From NCBI RefSeq assembly GCF_038443675.1, contig NZ_CP151762.1:496001-560000 (forward strand): 64,000 nucleotides of DNA, read 5' to 3'. Source of the DNA: Yoonia sp. G8-12. Lineage in GTDB: Bacteria; Pseudomonadota; Alphaproteobacteria; Rhodobacterales; Rhodobacteraceae. Below are positions 8,536 through 17,495 of the stretch, piece by piece. The notes below the pieces were generated by a model. That model worked only from the letters and a program-made list of their open reading frames with translations, did not search any database and had not been told where the DNA came from. How positions within the stretch are numbered: the first letter of the stretch is position 1; every line of letters begins with the position of its first letter. The translations under genes were made by a program, and so were the position numbers.

Positions 8536-9868
8536 GGTGTAACCTCTTTTTAAGTAATTATATTACATGAGGTTAACGCGGCTTGTTGGTCAGTAAAAGG
8601 CCATCTCTCCAAACCCCATCATATTTTCACCAGAAAAATGTGACACCCCGAGATATAGATAAGCAGTGCGCGTTTCCCCCCGATGGGCTCCCCGAAGTTG
8701 CCTGACCACCTGATCGACCATTACCTCTACCTTTCATGGTCCAACACGGCCTCTCATATCACATCATCTTCACACCCAGCGCCAGATACTTCATCCGTGG
8801 CACCGTCATAAAGGCAAGGTAGTTCCTGCTATCGGTGACCTATAGTGGTGACTTGAGGAAGTACTAATCAAGGACATGGTAGGGCAGGTGGTCCATATAG
8901 GAATGTATGTCTTCTGTGTGTCGTGGGTACCCAAGGACAGGCCATCAGAAGCGCTAAGCCACTGTTATCATTGGGCCGTGTGGTGCTGTATAGATGCATC
9001 AACAGTACGCTAATACATTAACACCCATACTGGGACTAAGAAGGCGAACTTGAACAACTGAAACATTCCGTCCCCGCAACCCACATACTAGCCCTGAGAA
9101 GGCGAACCTGACCAACTGGGCAAGTCGGCCTATCCTAATTCACGCACATACTGGGACTAGGAAGGCGAACCTGAGCGGCCCTGCGATGATCTTTTAGGAC
9201 TGGCTCACGGCGCAGCGCCAAGCGATGACGGTTCAACTTCTTGGTCATCATGATGCTCAGTTCTGTCCTGACAACTGCGGCCTCTTCGGGATGACCTTCG
9301 GGTTGTCTTGGAGGGGCCGTTCTGGTCTCTGCGCATGCCCTCGAAGGGGTGGGCCAATCGTTTTCGCAAGTTGACACAAGTCTCTCGACCTCTAATCCGC
9401 ACCCGCACATGTAATGTATACACCTTCAGGTGCTACGGCTTCGCCTTCGCGATCAAGAAGCCGAACTCTTAACGCTGAACCTTCAGTTGACCCAACTCCG
9501 TTGATTGACCCTGAATATGCCCTTTATCGGGGAAGACCCAATGCTGCTTGCCGCAGCGAAGACCAAGTCACTGACGACACCTTAAAGCTGATGTGAAGTC
9601 ATATCATCATCGTCGATAGACGAGAATGGGTCTGCAGGGCGCAGCCCGTCCCTGAACGCTTCCCTGATAGAAACCCTGAGCAACTCAGGTGACCATCAGC
9701 AGCATCTTAACATGCACCTTTAAAGACTGAGGCCACTCTCGGAGATCAAACGCATGGGTCTGCCCGGCGATAAACCTACGTCTGTTCGGCATACTTTGCG
9801 TGTCTCGTCCTTCCCAAGACGAGCATAGGCCTCTTCATCTCCAACACCCTCTCAAAGGAACCTCCACC
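8536..9868. other. 1.3-kb stretch without a convincing gene
   Basis: No frame has a good start, composition and length together; the longest are short overlapping frames at 9135-9423 and 9414-9596. It holds a triplicated degenerate repeat (9026-9175), a GGTGACCTATAG sequence at 8834-8845, and promoter space for the leftward lipoprotein gene. It may hold regulatory sites, an origin, a small RNA, or simply decayed phage sequence. Confidence 0.6.
9026..9175 (+). repeat. three degenerate repeats about 60 bp apart
   Basis: Units begin at 9026, 9084 and 9147. The shared pattern is CATACTGGGACTAGGAAGGC followed by GAACCTGA; units 1 and 3 are closest, unit 2 has several changes. Units 1 and 2 also share CAACTG further on. 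They lie in the gene-poor stretch of the island. Confidence 0.75.
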
Positions 9869-10330
9869 ATGCTCGACGTTGTCGAACCAATAGTCATGTC
9901 TGAGAACAAGACCACCGAATGCCCGGCTTGCACCAGCGTGTTCATGCCCAAGAGGACCAACCAAAGATATTGCTCAAGGGGATGCCAAAGCCACGCCTCA
10001 CGGGGAAACCGTAACATCGAGAACAGGCAGCGTTCTTGGCAGCACTATGAACGTGCAGACCGTCTCAAGGAGATGCTCTATTCGACGCCGCCTCAAGAAC
10101 GACTTGGGATGATGAAACACATTTTGGAGTTCATCCCGCATGATGCTGGCCTCCGAAACATCCTGACTGACCCAGAGTTGCACATGCAGCCACCCAAAAG
10201 GGACAGCCGGATGAACATAGCCAAGGCAGCAAACGCCTACACCCAGAAGTTCTTTGGTCTCTCAATCAAGAGATACATCAAAGCAGTTCGAGCGGGGGAA
10301 GTGCCGGAAGGCATCCCCTTGCGCCCCTAG
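9869..10330 (+). CDS. small zinc-finger-like protein of the island
   Basis: I choose the start MLDVVEPIVM because AAAGGAA precedes it at the right distance (153 residues). Residues about 18-40 hold CPAC and CSRGC separated by 14 residues (Cys-x2-Cys and Cys-x3-Cys), a treble-clef or ribbon zinc site. A helical region (RQRSWQHYERADRLKEMLY) and a basic C-terminus follow. Such small proteins are common in phage-derived regions. Function unknown; nucleic-acid binding is likely by composition. It begins a series of rightward small genes separated by hairpins. Confidence 0.65.
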   Translation: MLDVVEPIVMSENKTTECPACTSVFMPKRTNQRYCSRGCQSHASRGNRNIENRQRSWQHYERADRLKEMLYSTPPQERLGMMKHILEFIPHDAGLRNILTDPELHMQPPKRDSRMNIAKAANAYTQKFFGLSIKRYIKAVRAGEVPEGIPLRP

Positions 10331-10357
10331 TCTCGCCCCAAACAACTACCTTAACGC

Positions 10358-10388
10358 GCCCCTGTCGGTTCACCTTCGGGGGCTTTTC
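10358..10388 (+). terminator. probable Rho-independent terminator
   Basis: GCCCC(TG) at 10358 pairs with (CG)GGGGC ending at 10383, followed by TTTTCT. It separates the zinc-finger gene from the next operon. Confidence 0.6.
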
Positions 10389-10411
10389 TATGCCCAAACA
10401 AGGAAACATAA

Positions 10412-10693
10412 ATGACCGAAACCATCCGCATCAACCTCGACGCTGTCCGCGTCTACCGCAACAAAGGTGAATACCGAGAAGTAGGCAGAGCAAGAACTTC
10501 GCTTGGCCATGAGATCACAGGCGACGGAGCCAAACTTGCCAAGCTGGCGTCCATTCTCCGGGAGGAAAACCCCGACTTTAATGGCCTTCTTGAGGTCTAC
10601 CGTGGTGACACCCTCTGCTTCATCCCAATGCCCCTTAAATCGGCCTTTCTTAGAGGATCTCAACCGGAACACCTCGGAAAGGAACAAGCATGA
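10412..10693 (+). CDS. hypothetical protein
   Basis: The 93-residue protein has a beta-rich N-terminus (MTETIRINLDAVRVYRNKGEY) and no recognised domain. The ribosome site CAAGGAAAC is present. Its last codon overlaps the next start (ATGA at 10690-10693), so the two are translationally coupled. Confidence 0.55.
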   Translation: MTETIRINLDAVRVYRNKGEYREVGRARTSLGHEITGDGAKLAKLASILREENPDFNGLLEVYRGDTLCFIPMPLKSAFLRGSQPEHLGKEQA

Positions 10694-11073
10694 CCGATGC
10701 GTACAAGCGACCATCCAAGACAAAAGCAGCTGCATTGGGCGACCGAAACCGCCAACGCTGGGCACGACACCTCCGCCAGAAACTCTCTTCACTGGTCAGC
10801 GCCAATGATCTGATGCTGGCAAGAGAAACGGTCAACGCAGACGCGGTGCATCGACAGAGGGAACAACCGCGACACTACCCGTGGTTTGACCGTCCGCAGT
10901 GGGCATCGGTGCGCATCCGCATCGACCAAATGGCAACCGTTGAGATGCTCCAGAGGCGGCACCTTGAGGCGACCGAAAAGGAAATCTCAAGGGCCGAAGT
11001 TCTGGCTGCCCTCATGGCCTCCGGCCTCGAAACAATCATCAACCATGAGGACTTTGGCGGCAAACGCCGCTGA
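10690..11073 (+). CDS. hypothetical basic protein
   Basis: The 127-residue protein has a very basic N-terminal third (KRPSKTKAAALGDRNRQRWARH), then helical segments ending in ISRAEVLAALMASGLETII, which resembles the helix pattern of short ribbon-helix-helix or helix-turn-helix proteins, though I cannot assign a family. The start overlaps the preceding stop by four bases. Likely DNA-associated by composition; function unknown. Confidence 0.55.
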   Translation: MTDAYKRPSKTKAAALGDRNRQRWARHLRQKLSSLVSANDLMLARETVNADAVHRQREQPRHYPWFDRPQWASVRIRIDQMATVEMLQRRHLEATEKEISRAEVLAALMASGLETIINHEDFGGKRR

Positions 11074-11112
11074 GCCTCGATCTCCATCATAATCAAACCG
11101 AAAGCAAACATC

Positions 11113-12084
11113 ATGACCAACTGGATTACAGCCACAGGCGAAGCTGCAACGTCAACAAGCACACTTGTCAACACCTCAACCGCCATCGCTCCCCAAGCTG
11201 TGGTAGGCAACCGCAACAACCTTGAAGTCTCTGCGAACGGCACCGTCACAGCCAACACACCAGCAGAGTACACCCAAGGCCAAGACATGCCCGCTAACGG
11301 AGGCGTTATGGCGACCGTACAGAGCCATTCAGGTGGGGGCATTTATGGACGCAACCCAACTGGCAAGGACACAGTGGATATCGGAGGCATGCGCACCCAC
11401 ATCGACAATGCAGTTCGAATGGGTCTGCTTGTTCGCAACGGCGATGGCACATTCTCTGACGTGCCTCAGGCTGCCACACTAAAAGACCCGACAGACAAGG
11501 CTGTAAAAGCCCCCACGAAGGAAGCCCCAAAGGCTGCCCCTGAAAGTGTCTCTTTCGGTGAAGCTGGAGATGCTGCAATGCAGGAACTAATGACTGGTCA
11601 AAATCCCGGCGACCTCTTCAAGACGGTAGACAGTGTTCTCCACATGGGCGCACTTGACAAGCAGACCATCGAACGCATGGCATCGAAGGCTGGAGTTGAG
11701 CCGCAGGAGATGGAGACAAAGGTGACAACCGTTTGGGCTGGTGCGCAGGAAGCTGCAGCAGACCTGTTGCACGAAGCTGGTGTGGGTAATGAGGAGGCTT
11801 TCGAAGCGTTCTTGGCGTCCAACCCGCAGGCACAGAAGAACATGCTTGAGGCTGCCCGCAACTTCTTTGTCTATCACAAGACAGAGGGGCTAAAGACGAT
11901 GGCCGATGTCTACATGATGCAGGCGGACAAGTTCGACACTGATGGCATCCGAGAGATGCTCACAGAGGCAGGCTATGCCTTCTCAGACAAGGCCGGAGGT
12001 GGTCTCGACGTGATCGTCAGCGGCACCAAGGTGTCTTGGGAAGTTGCGGTCAAGCAAGGCATCATCACCTTCTCGAAGCGATAA
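11113..12084 (+). CDS. hypothetical phage-like protein
   Basis: The 323-residue protein has a low-complexity Thr/Ser/Ala N-terminus (about residues 1-55), a Gly-rich region around SHSGGGIYGRNPTGKD, a Pro/Lys/Ala linker (AVKAPTKEAPKAAPESV, about residues 132-148) and a helical acidic C-terminal half. There is no signal peptide and no catalytic motif. The architecture recalls phage structural or scaffold-like proteins, but I recognise no family. It lies 39 bases after the previous gene in the same direction. A GC-rich hairpin (GGTGTCC/GGGCACC, 12096-12115) follows the stop codon. Confidence 0.55.
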   Translation: MTNWITATGEAATSTSTLVNTSTAIAPQAVVGNRNNLEVSANGTVTANTPAEYTQGQDMPANGGVMATVQSHSGGGIYGRNPTGKDTVDIGGMRTHIDNAVRMGLLVRNGDGTFSDVPQAATLKDPTDKAVKAPTKEAPKAAPESVSFGEAGDAAMQELMTGQNPGDLFKTVDSVLHMGALDKQTIERMASKAGVEPQEMETKVTTVWAGAQEAAADLLHEAGVGNEEAFEAFLASNPQAQKNMLEAARNFFVYHKTEGLKTMADVYMMQADKFDTDGIREMLTEAGYAFSDKAGGGLDVIVSGTKVSWEVAVKQGIITFSKR

Positions 12085-12155
12085 ACAGATTGCAGGGGGT
12101 GTCCTTCAGGGGGCACCTCCACACCCACTTCACACAGACCCAAAGGACCACTCAC

Positions 12156-12416
12156 ATGGCCATTCATAAATTCAAGATCACTGACGGTTGCCCAACCACG
12201 GGACACAAGATCGCATGCAACACGACCCAAGCGGCGGCTGCGTTCTCAACCAACCTGCCCAGCGCAGAAGACAGGGCGAAAGAGGCCATGCAGACCCATG
12301 CGGCCTATCGCGCCAATGAGGCAGGCTTTCGTGTAGCCAAAGAGGCAGAGCGAGAGGGGGCCAAACAGGCAACCGAGGCGCACCGTCGAATGCTCCGGCC
12401 CGATCAACTGCGGTGA
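12156..12416 (+). CDS. hypothetical small protein
   Basis: I start at MAIHKFKITD after AAAGGACC (86 residues); the longer frame reads through the intergenic hairpin. The C-terminal half is a highly charged Ala-rich helix (AKEAEREGAKQATEAHRRML). No domain recognised. It is the last rightward gene of the block and is followed by a terminator at 12440. Confidence 0.55.
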   Translation: MAIHKFKITDGCPTTGHKIACNTTQAAAAFSTNLPSAEDRAKEAMQTHAAYRANEAGFRVAKEAEREGAKQATEAHRRMLRPDQLR

Positions 12417-12439
12417 AGCCATAGGCCGTCTTGAACTGA

Positions 12440-12471
12440 CCCCTGATAGCTTCGGCTTGATGGGGTTTTTT
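12440..12471 (+). terminator. Rho-independent terminator
   Basis: CCCC and GGGG enclose a small AGC-TTCG-GCT hairpin, with TGAT on both sides as an internal loop, followed by six T. It closes the rightward gene block. Confidence 0.8.
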
Positions 12472-12625
12472 CGGAGGCGGCGACGATCAATACGAAGAAT
12501 ATTTGGAAACAGAGGCCTAAAAGGAACTAGCACCGGCCAGATTCTTGGTAGAGGCACCCTGCGAAATTCTCAGAGACCTCAGGGCACCTCCACAGGCCTC
12601 AACGAACGCCCGTTTTGGGCGGGAT

Positions 12626-12678
12626 GCCCACTTTCGCTGCTGTCGTATAAGGTTCGCGTAACCGACGCAAAAGTGGGC
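12626..12678. repeat. inverted repeat with an inner hairpin
   Basis: GCCCACTTT (12626-12634) and AAAGTGGGC (12670-12678) pair perfectly and enclose GGTTCGCGTAACC (12651-12663), itself a small hairpin. It sits in the gap between the rightward block and the leftward KAP gene (12417-12771), which otherwise has no supported gene. It may be an intergenic repeat element of this bacterial group. Confidence 0.6.
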
Positions 12679-12771
12679 AAGGTTCTACTGGGTCAAAGCG
12701 TGTTTAAAAAGTTGGGCACCCGGCCTTGGTCTTTTGACGTCATTTTGGGAGCCGGGGATTTGCCCAAAGGA

Positions 12772-15700
12772 TCACTCATCTTTTCTTTCTTGGATGTCAT
12801 CCGTTTTAGGTTCTAAAGACTCCAAGACGACTCCAAGCTTGGTTGCCAGCGACTCATGGCGTTGAGCCTCGAACTCGGAACGAACGCTTTCAATCACCTC
12901 CACGAAGTGCTCCCTTTGTTCGTTGGCTACTTTGGACAAAGCTGACTTCAATGACCTTGAATGCTTCTCTACAAAGCTTGCTCCTTGTTCGGTCGCGGAT
13001 GCGATGGCCGGGGTTGCAAAATTTCTCACTTTGTTATCGTCCGATGACTGAGCGAAAACCTTGTCGACAAGATCAGAAAACTTGGCTTGTACATATCCAA
13101 AGGTTTCCTTAGTCGTCGAGACGCTGCCCATACGATCCGCAATCGCCTTGGGCATCGCAGCTCGTGCCTTGGGAGGGATCGAGTCCAATAGTTGCTCTGT
13201 TAGGTTTGGGCGTTTGGTTAACTTTGCTTGGCCTGACATCAACTCAACCACTAAATCTGCAACGGGTTCTTGGAACCTGTGAGCGGGAAGCTTAAAGTTC
13301 CTTAAGGTAGCCTCGATTGAGAGCACCGAAAGTACCGTACTGTCGGAAGCTAGGAGTGTTTTCCATTCTTCGTCTGAAACCTTCGTTAGGACAGTCTCGA
13401 CCTCGGCATGAAAAAGCTTCCACCCGGCTTCTTCCCGATTTGCCGTATCATGTAAAAGGGCTTCAGGAATTGATTTCAGATCTAGGTCTTTAAAATCATC
13501 TTCTCCCACAATCCCACCAGTGCGCTTCAAAACCAAATCAGCCCGATCTTTGAAGGTCTTCCGGATAAAATCATAGTGTCTAAGCAGTATCTTCAGGGGC
13601 AGCGGATACAGGGTATCTTTCTTTCCCAAGCATTCGATAACAGAGTAATAGATTTTTTGACTCGGAGAATCCGTGGCGGCTAACCCTATCCATTTCGATA
13701 CTGCCTCCTGTCGAATTACATGAGAAGCCAGTTCATCGATCACTGCATCGGATAACTCGGTGGAACCACTCAGATTTTGGCTTAACCGCTGACGAGCTGG
13801 GTGAAGATTTCCAAAGGGTGGTTGGTTGGTGTTTGCGCCTACATCAAATGCAGCAGTGCCAAGATGTTGCAAAGTCAGCCAGATTGTCGCGGCCAATGCT
13901 CGATCCGCTTCTTCTGATTGTTTCGTGGCGTCTGCGTGCCAAGCCAGTGTGCCATTGGTCGAAACCTTTTCAAGCAATTCACCAGCTTTCGTTTGACTAG
14001 AAATAGCTCCATAGGTGGCAATGAAATTCTCCGCACGAAAGGCGAAATAGTCGTCTTCACCGCCAAACGTCTGGCTCGTTAGTTGATCGTGTTGGTGTTG
14101 CAACAACGCTAACAGATCGACCGAATTTAATGACTTTGCGGACTTGAGCTGCTTGAAAACATAGTGAAAATCTTGAGGCCTGTCTGTCGATTTGGATTTA
14201 AGGGGTTCTAAGAATGACTTTGAAGGGATTGAATGATTGAACTGCGAAAACGATAGGCCAATTTCGTCGCAATCATAGGCGACACCGAGTGCAAATTGTA
14301 CGTTTTGTGGCAACCGAAGCCCACTGAGTAGTGGCTCAACGAATGCCTCTACACTACCATCAGCGTCACTGATAAGCTTGCCGAGTGATTTAACCCAAAT
14401 CTTGCCATCATCGAAAGTTGCCTCTTTCGCATCAAAACAGTTCTTCATCCAATCAGCCAATCGAAGAGCAACAGAAGAACGTCTTTCAATTGGATAAAGA
14501 TCGATTATTGCGCGCAGGCCTCCAACGTCCTCCGGTTTTTCAATCTTTGCAGATTTTAAGTCGTCTAGACCCAAAGCAAGAAGCGTCAGTACATGCGAAA
14601 GGGTTTGCTCGTCCAGAGAAACGGAACCTAGATTTTTCGCGACTTGGGCATATGTAGCATATGCTTCTTGCGCCCAAGCGGATGCTTGTGCCTCAAGAAT
14701 CTCAATCAACACCTGCGAAAATCCTGGGGCAGCTGCAAGGGTTTGAATTTGGCCTGGTTCCTCGTTTATGAGAGCCGCCGATAACGGTCCTTCCAGCAGA
14801 ACTTGGTACGCCAACTGAGGTTCAACGTTGTAAGCGATCGCCGCTAGGTGTCGGTTGAAGTCATCATCATCGCAATTTACCAAATACGGCGCCAGCTTCT
14901 CCGACATTTCGGTCAGTGACTGCGGCTTTTGTTCGATTTCGTCTCGGAAGACCTGAAAAAGTGCAATTGTGTCGAGAGGTATCTTTCCTTCCCATTGTGC
15001 AAACATGCTCGATATTTCATTGACGAAGGAAATGACTTGCCTTGGAGTGACAGGTCGAACTTGTAGCTGTGTCGACCGTTGGAAGATTTTCGTTACGTTA
15101 TAGATCGCGCTTGTGTCATCAAAGTTAGGCAACCCTTTTCGAAGAGTGGTTTCGACGTGCTCGGATACATTCGAAGCAACTGGGGGTGACACCCGAAAGA
15201 TTTCGTCAAATGTTTTTCGGAATAAGTCCTTTTCAGACGAGCCGTTTTGCCCTCCATCAGATATTGCTGAAAATACATGCTCACGGTCGTAAGGAACTAT
15301 CGCGGTACAAGCGCGTTGGCCTTTGTTCGGGTTTGTGGGATCACCGGCGAACACAGCGCGGATATCAGCCCAAGCGTTTGAAATACTGTGTTTCGGAAGG
15401 CGGTCTATGTTGTCGAAGACAATGACTATACGACTTCCGTTGGACTGTAGAACTTCCAGAGTATCCCGAAAGGTGACTTCAAACTCATACTCGTTGGGGT
15501 CAGCTTCGCGGATGTTTTGCGTTGTGGTTTCATTTTCTTGTTGTTTGGTGAACAGAGATGCAGACATGGATAAGGCTTCGACAAACTTAACTTTTTCGTT
15601 CCGCGCACGGAGCCAAACTCGCAAAAGGAAGGCAAAGTAGAGACCTCCGACGAGAAGAATTGCCAGAGACCAGGCCGGTATCAAAAACCCAAAAACCGAG

Positions 15701-16227
15701 AATGATAGAGGTGAACCGTTGGATGGGTTGACTGAGAAAGGACTAAGCCAAGCCAACGCCAGTGGAAGCATCGGAGCCAAAAGAATAAATAGAACCCCGA
15801 ACCAATCAAGCCGCCGGAAAGAGTTTGTCTTTGTCTCAACAGTGCGGTCTCGGACTTTGTCTAGTTGTTCATCGAGTTGAGTTAAGCGCTTCCTGTCCTG
15901 AGAAATCTCGCGTTTCGCCCAGTCGATCAGTTTTTCAAGAAACGTACGACGGAATAGGCTGGTTTGGTTGCTCCACATGTCAAAAGTGAAGAATAGAAAC
16001 CTATCATTCTCCTTCTTAAATAACTCCTTAGAAGCGAGCTCCACAACGGTCGACTTGCCAGCGCCCCAATCACCCTCTAACCCAATAGAACGATCTTCAT
16101 TATCAAATTCAACAAGGGTTCTGGCCAGCTGGTGAGCAGTTCGAAGGTGACCTTTTCCTGCGAAATCATCTTCTTGAGAAGGTTGATCGACGACGATATG
16201 ACGCTCAAATTTTTTTACTTCACCCAT
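12772..16227 (-). CDS. KAP-family P-loop NTPase
   Basis: The 1151-residue protein has a Walker A site in EGDWGAGKST (residues 51-60), then two membrane helices (about 143-162 and 178-203), then Walker B in RIVIVFDNID (266-275). A P-loop domain interrupted by membrane helices before Walker B is the hallmark of KAP NTPases. After it come conserved-looking segments (DPTNPNKGQRACTAIVPYDREHVF) and a long helical C-terminal region of about 800 residues without a known domain. Known KAP members include F-plasmid PifA, which excludes phage T7, and KAP proteins are frequent in defence islands. Here an anti-phage role is an inference from family and location. The A/T-richer codon use differs from the core genes. 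It runs leftward, alone, with its promoter in 16228-16455. Confidence 0.9.
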   Translation of the reverse strand: MGEVKKFERHIVVDQPSQEDDFAGKGHLRTAHQLARTLVEFDNEDRSIGLEGDWGAGKSTVVELASKELFKKENDRFLFFTFDMWSNQTSLFRRTFLEKLIDWAKREISQDRKRLTQLDEQLDKVRDRTVETKTNSFRRLDWFGVLFILLAPMLPLALAWLSPFSVNPSNGSPLSFSVFGFLIPAWSLAILLVGGLYFAFLLRVWLRARNEKVKFVEALSMSASLFTKQQENETTTQNIREADPNEYEFEVTFRDTLEVLQSNGSRIVIVFDNIDRLPKHSISNAWADIRAVFAGDPTNPNKGQRACTAIVPYDREHVFSAISDGGQNGSSEKDLFRKTFDEIFRVSPPVASNVSEHVETTLRKGLPNFDDTSAIYNVTKIFQRSTQLQVRPVTPRQVISFVNEISSMFAQWEGKIPLDTIALFQVFRDEIEQKPQSLTEMSEKLAPYLVNCDDDDFNRHLAAIAYNVEPQLAYQVLLEGPLSAALINEEPGQIQTLAAAPGFSQVLIEILEAQASAWAQEAYATYAQVAKNLGSVSLDEQTLSHVLTLLALGLDDLKSAKIEKPEDVGGLRAIIDLYPIERRSSVALRLADWMKNCFDAKEATFDDGKIWVKSLGKLISDADGSVEAFVEPLLSGLRLPQNVQFALGVAYDCDEIGLSFSQFNHSIPSKSFLEPLKSKSTDRPQDFHYVFKQLKSAKSLNSVDLLALLQHQHDQLTSQTFGGEDDYFAFRAENFIATYGAISSQTKAGELLEKVSTNGTLAWHADATKQSEEADRALAATIWLTLQHLGTAAFDVGANTNQPPFGNLHPARQRLSQNLSGSTELSDAVIDELASHVIRQEAVSKWIGLAATDSPSQKIYYSVIECLGKKDTLYPLPLKILLRHYDFIRKTFKDRADLVLKRTGGIVGEDDFKDLDLKSIPEALLHDTANREEAGWKLFHAEVETVLTKVSDEEWKTLLASDSTVLSVLSIEATLRNFKLPAHRFQEPVADLVVELMSGQAKLTKRPNLTEQLLDSIPPKARAAMPKAIADRMGSVSTTKETFGYVQAKFSDLVDKVFAQSSDDNKVRNFATPAIASATEQGASFVEKHSRSLKSALSKVANEQREHFVEVIESVRSEFEAQRHESLATKLGVVLESLEPKTDDIQERKDE

Positions 16228-16455
16228 TCAATATCCGTATCTAAACCACTCTAAATAAAGTTGTTTGGCCAAACTATACCGTGACGAGAACAAAGACAAA
16301 ATATATCGAAGTTTACACAGCACATAGACGAGCCGTAGTGAGCCTATCAAATCAGTTCGTTCTTGTGAGAACGGCATGAGATCAAGGTTTCTCCTGCTGC
16401 CTAGAGCTACAGAAAAACTTAAATCGTATAGCGTTACACGTCCATCGACCTTGCC

Positions 16456-17427
16456 CTAATCGTCGCTACTACAAAGCCGTTGAATCCAAGTTGTTACTGC
16501 CGCCTTACAGAGGTCATCGAGCTCTGGATAGCTGAATTCTGTAGGAGCAGCCGCGAATATGTGGCGCATTACGAAGTCAGGATTGGCCCCCATTTCTGAA
16601 ACAAAAAGTTCGATGGTTTCGTAGACTGGTTCATCAAAGGAAACCTGAGCCCCATCTGCACGAGAGACCCGGTGAAATCCCAACTTGGGATAAGGTGACC
16701 AAATAGTGCGATCTACTCCTCCTAAGAATGCTAGGGGACAGGCCGAGTAACAGTTCTGAGACAAAGTCGTAGCTAGTCCAAGCCTTCGGATAAGAAGGCC
16801 GGTCATAATAGCATCTCTTACACTGCCTCCGCCGCTTCCTAGCACGATCCGCTCAGCTTGCGGATTTGCTTCAACGAATTGTTCGAACCTTTGATAGAAA
16901 CCAACTTCAAAGTCACCGAGCACCCGGATGTCATTACCGGCTACGATCAACTTGGCAGAGGAGTCCGCTAGACCAACAAAGAGGCTGTCTGGTATTCCTT
17001 GATGGCCGACGCAATCTAGGTTCCAGATTTGTTGCCTTGTATCATCTGACGACCCGACCAGACGACGCGCTGTAAACACCCAGTTACTCAAAAAATGCGA
17101 GTGATACATGAGTTGTTGCAGTTCATCTTCGCTTAAATCGGGTCGAAGTTCTGGATCATCGAATTCCTCAAGGTGTCGAATATGTTCCTCGAAGCCTAGC
17201 ATTCTTCCCAAGATCGCGCACTGATGCTGTGGGATGCCTAGTTCATTGTAGGCTGTGCCGAGCCAAGTGAAAGCTCCGCGACTTCTTCCAAATTCCCAGT
17301 AGCGGTCTGCTTTGGCTTCGACATCCTCGATTGCGTCCTCCCAACTACCCGCAAACGCAGAAGTTACAGAGATCAACGCTAGAAACAGCCCCACAGAAAC
17401 ATTCCTAAACACTTTGGATGATAACAT
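16456..17427 (-). CDS. exported ClpP/crotonase-fold protein (COG3904-like)
   Basis: I start at MLSSKVFRNVSVGLFLALIS (323 residues), which gives a clean signal peptide ending near SAFA; the longer frame overlaps the next gene. The C-terminal half has the pattern of periplasmic ClpP-like proteins: VLGSGGGSVRDAIMTGLLIR, then NCYSACPLAFLGG with the likely nucleophile Ser, then LGFHRV with the His. The N-terminal half (about residues 27-160) is unassigned. It probably acts in the periplasm as a serine-protease-like enzyme; substrate unknown. It follows the lipoprotein gene by 68 bases on the same strand, so the two are likely co-transcribed. Confidence 0.75.
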   Translation of the reverse strand: MLSSKVFRNVSVGLFLALISVTSAFAGSWEDAIEDVEAKADRYWEFGRSRGAFTWLGTAYNELGIPQHQCAILGRMLGFEEHIRHLEEFDDPELRPDLSEDELQQLMYHSHFLSNWVFTARRLVGSSDDTRQQIWNLDCVGHQGIPDSLFVGLADSSAKLIVAGNDIRVLGDFEVGFYQRFEQFVEANPQAERIVLGSGGGSVRDAIMTGLLIRRLGLATTLSQNCYSACPLAFLGGVDRTIWSPYPKLGFHRVSRADGAQVSFDEPVYETIELFVSEMGANPDFVMRHIFAAAPTEFSYPELDDLCKAAVTTWIQRLCSSDD

Positions 17428-17495
17428 TTTATGTGACCGAGCCCTTTGCTTTATAGTTGTCTTGGTATTCGTGGGAAGATTAGGTCGCCTTGTTA

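Noticed and set aside
9414..9596. 60-codon open frame in the island
   Set aside because: No ribosome site, low-complexity translation (SRSRSRTL) and no neighbour support.
12457..12816. 119-codon open frame overlapping a terminator and the KAP gene end
   Set aside because: It begins inside the terminator hairpin region and its translation looks random and basic.
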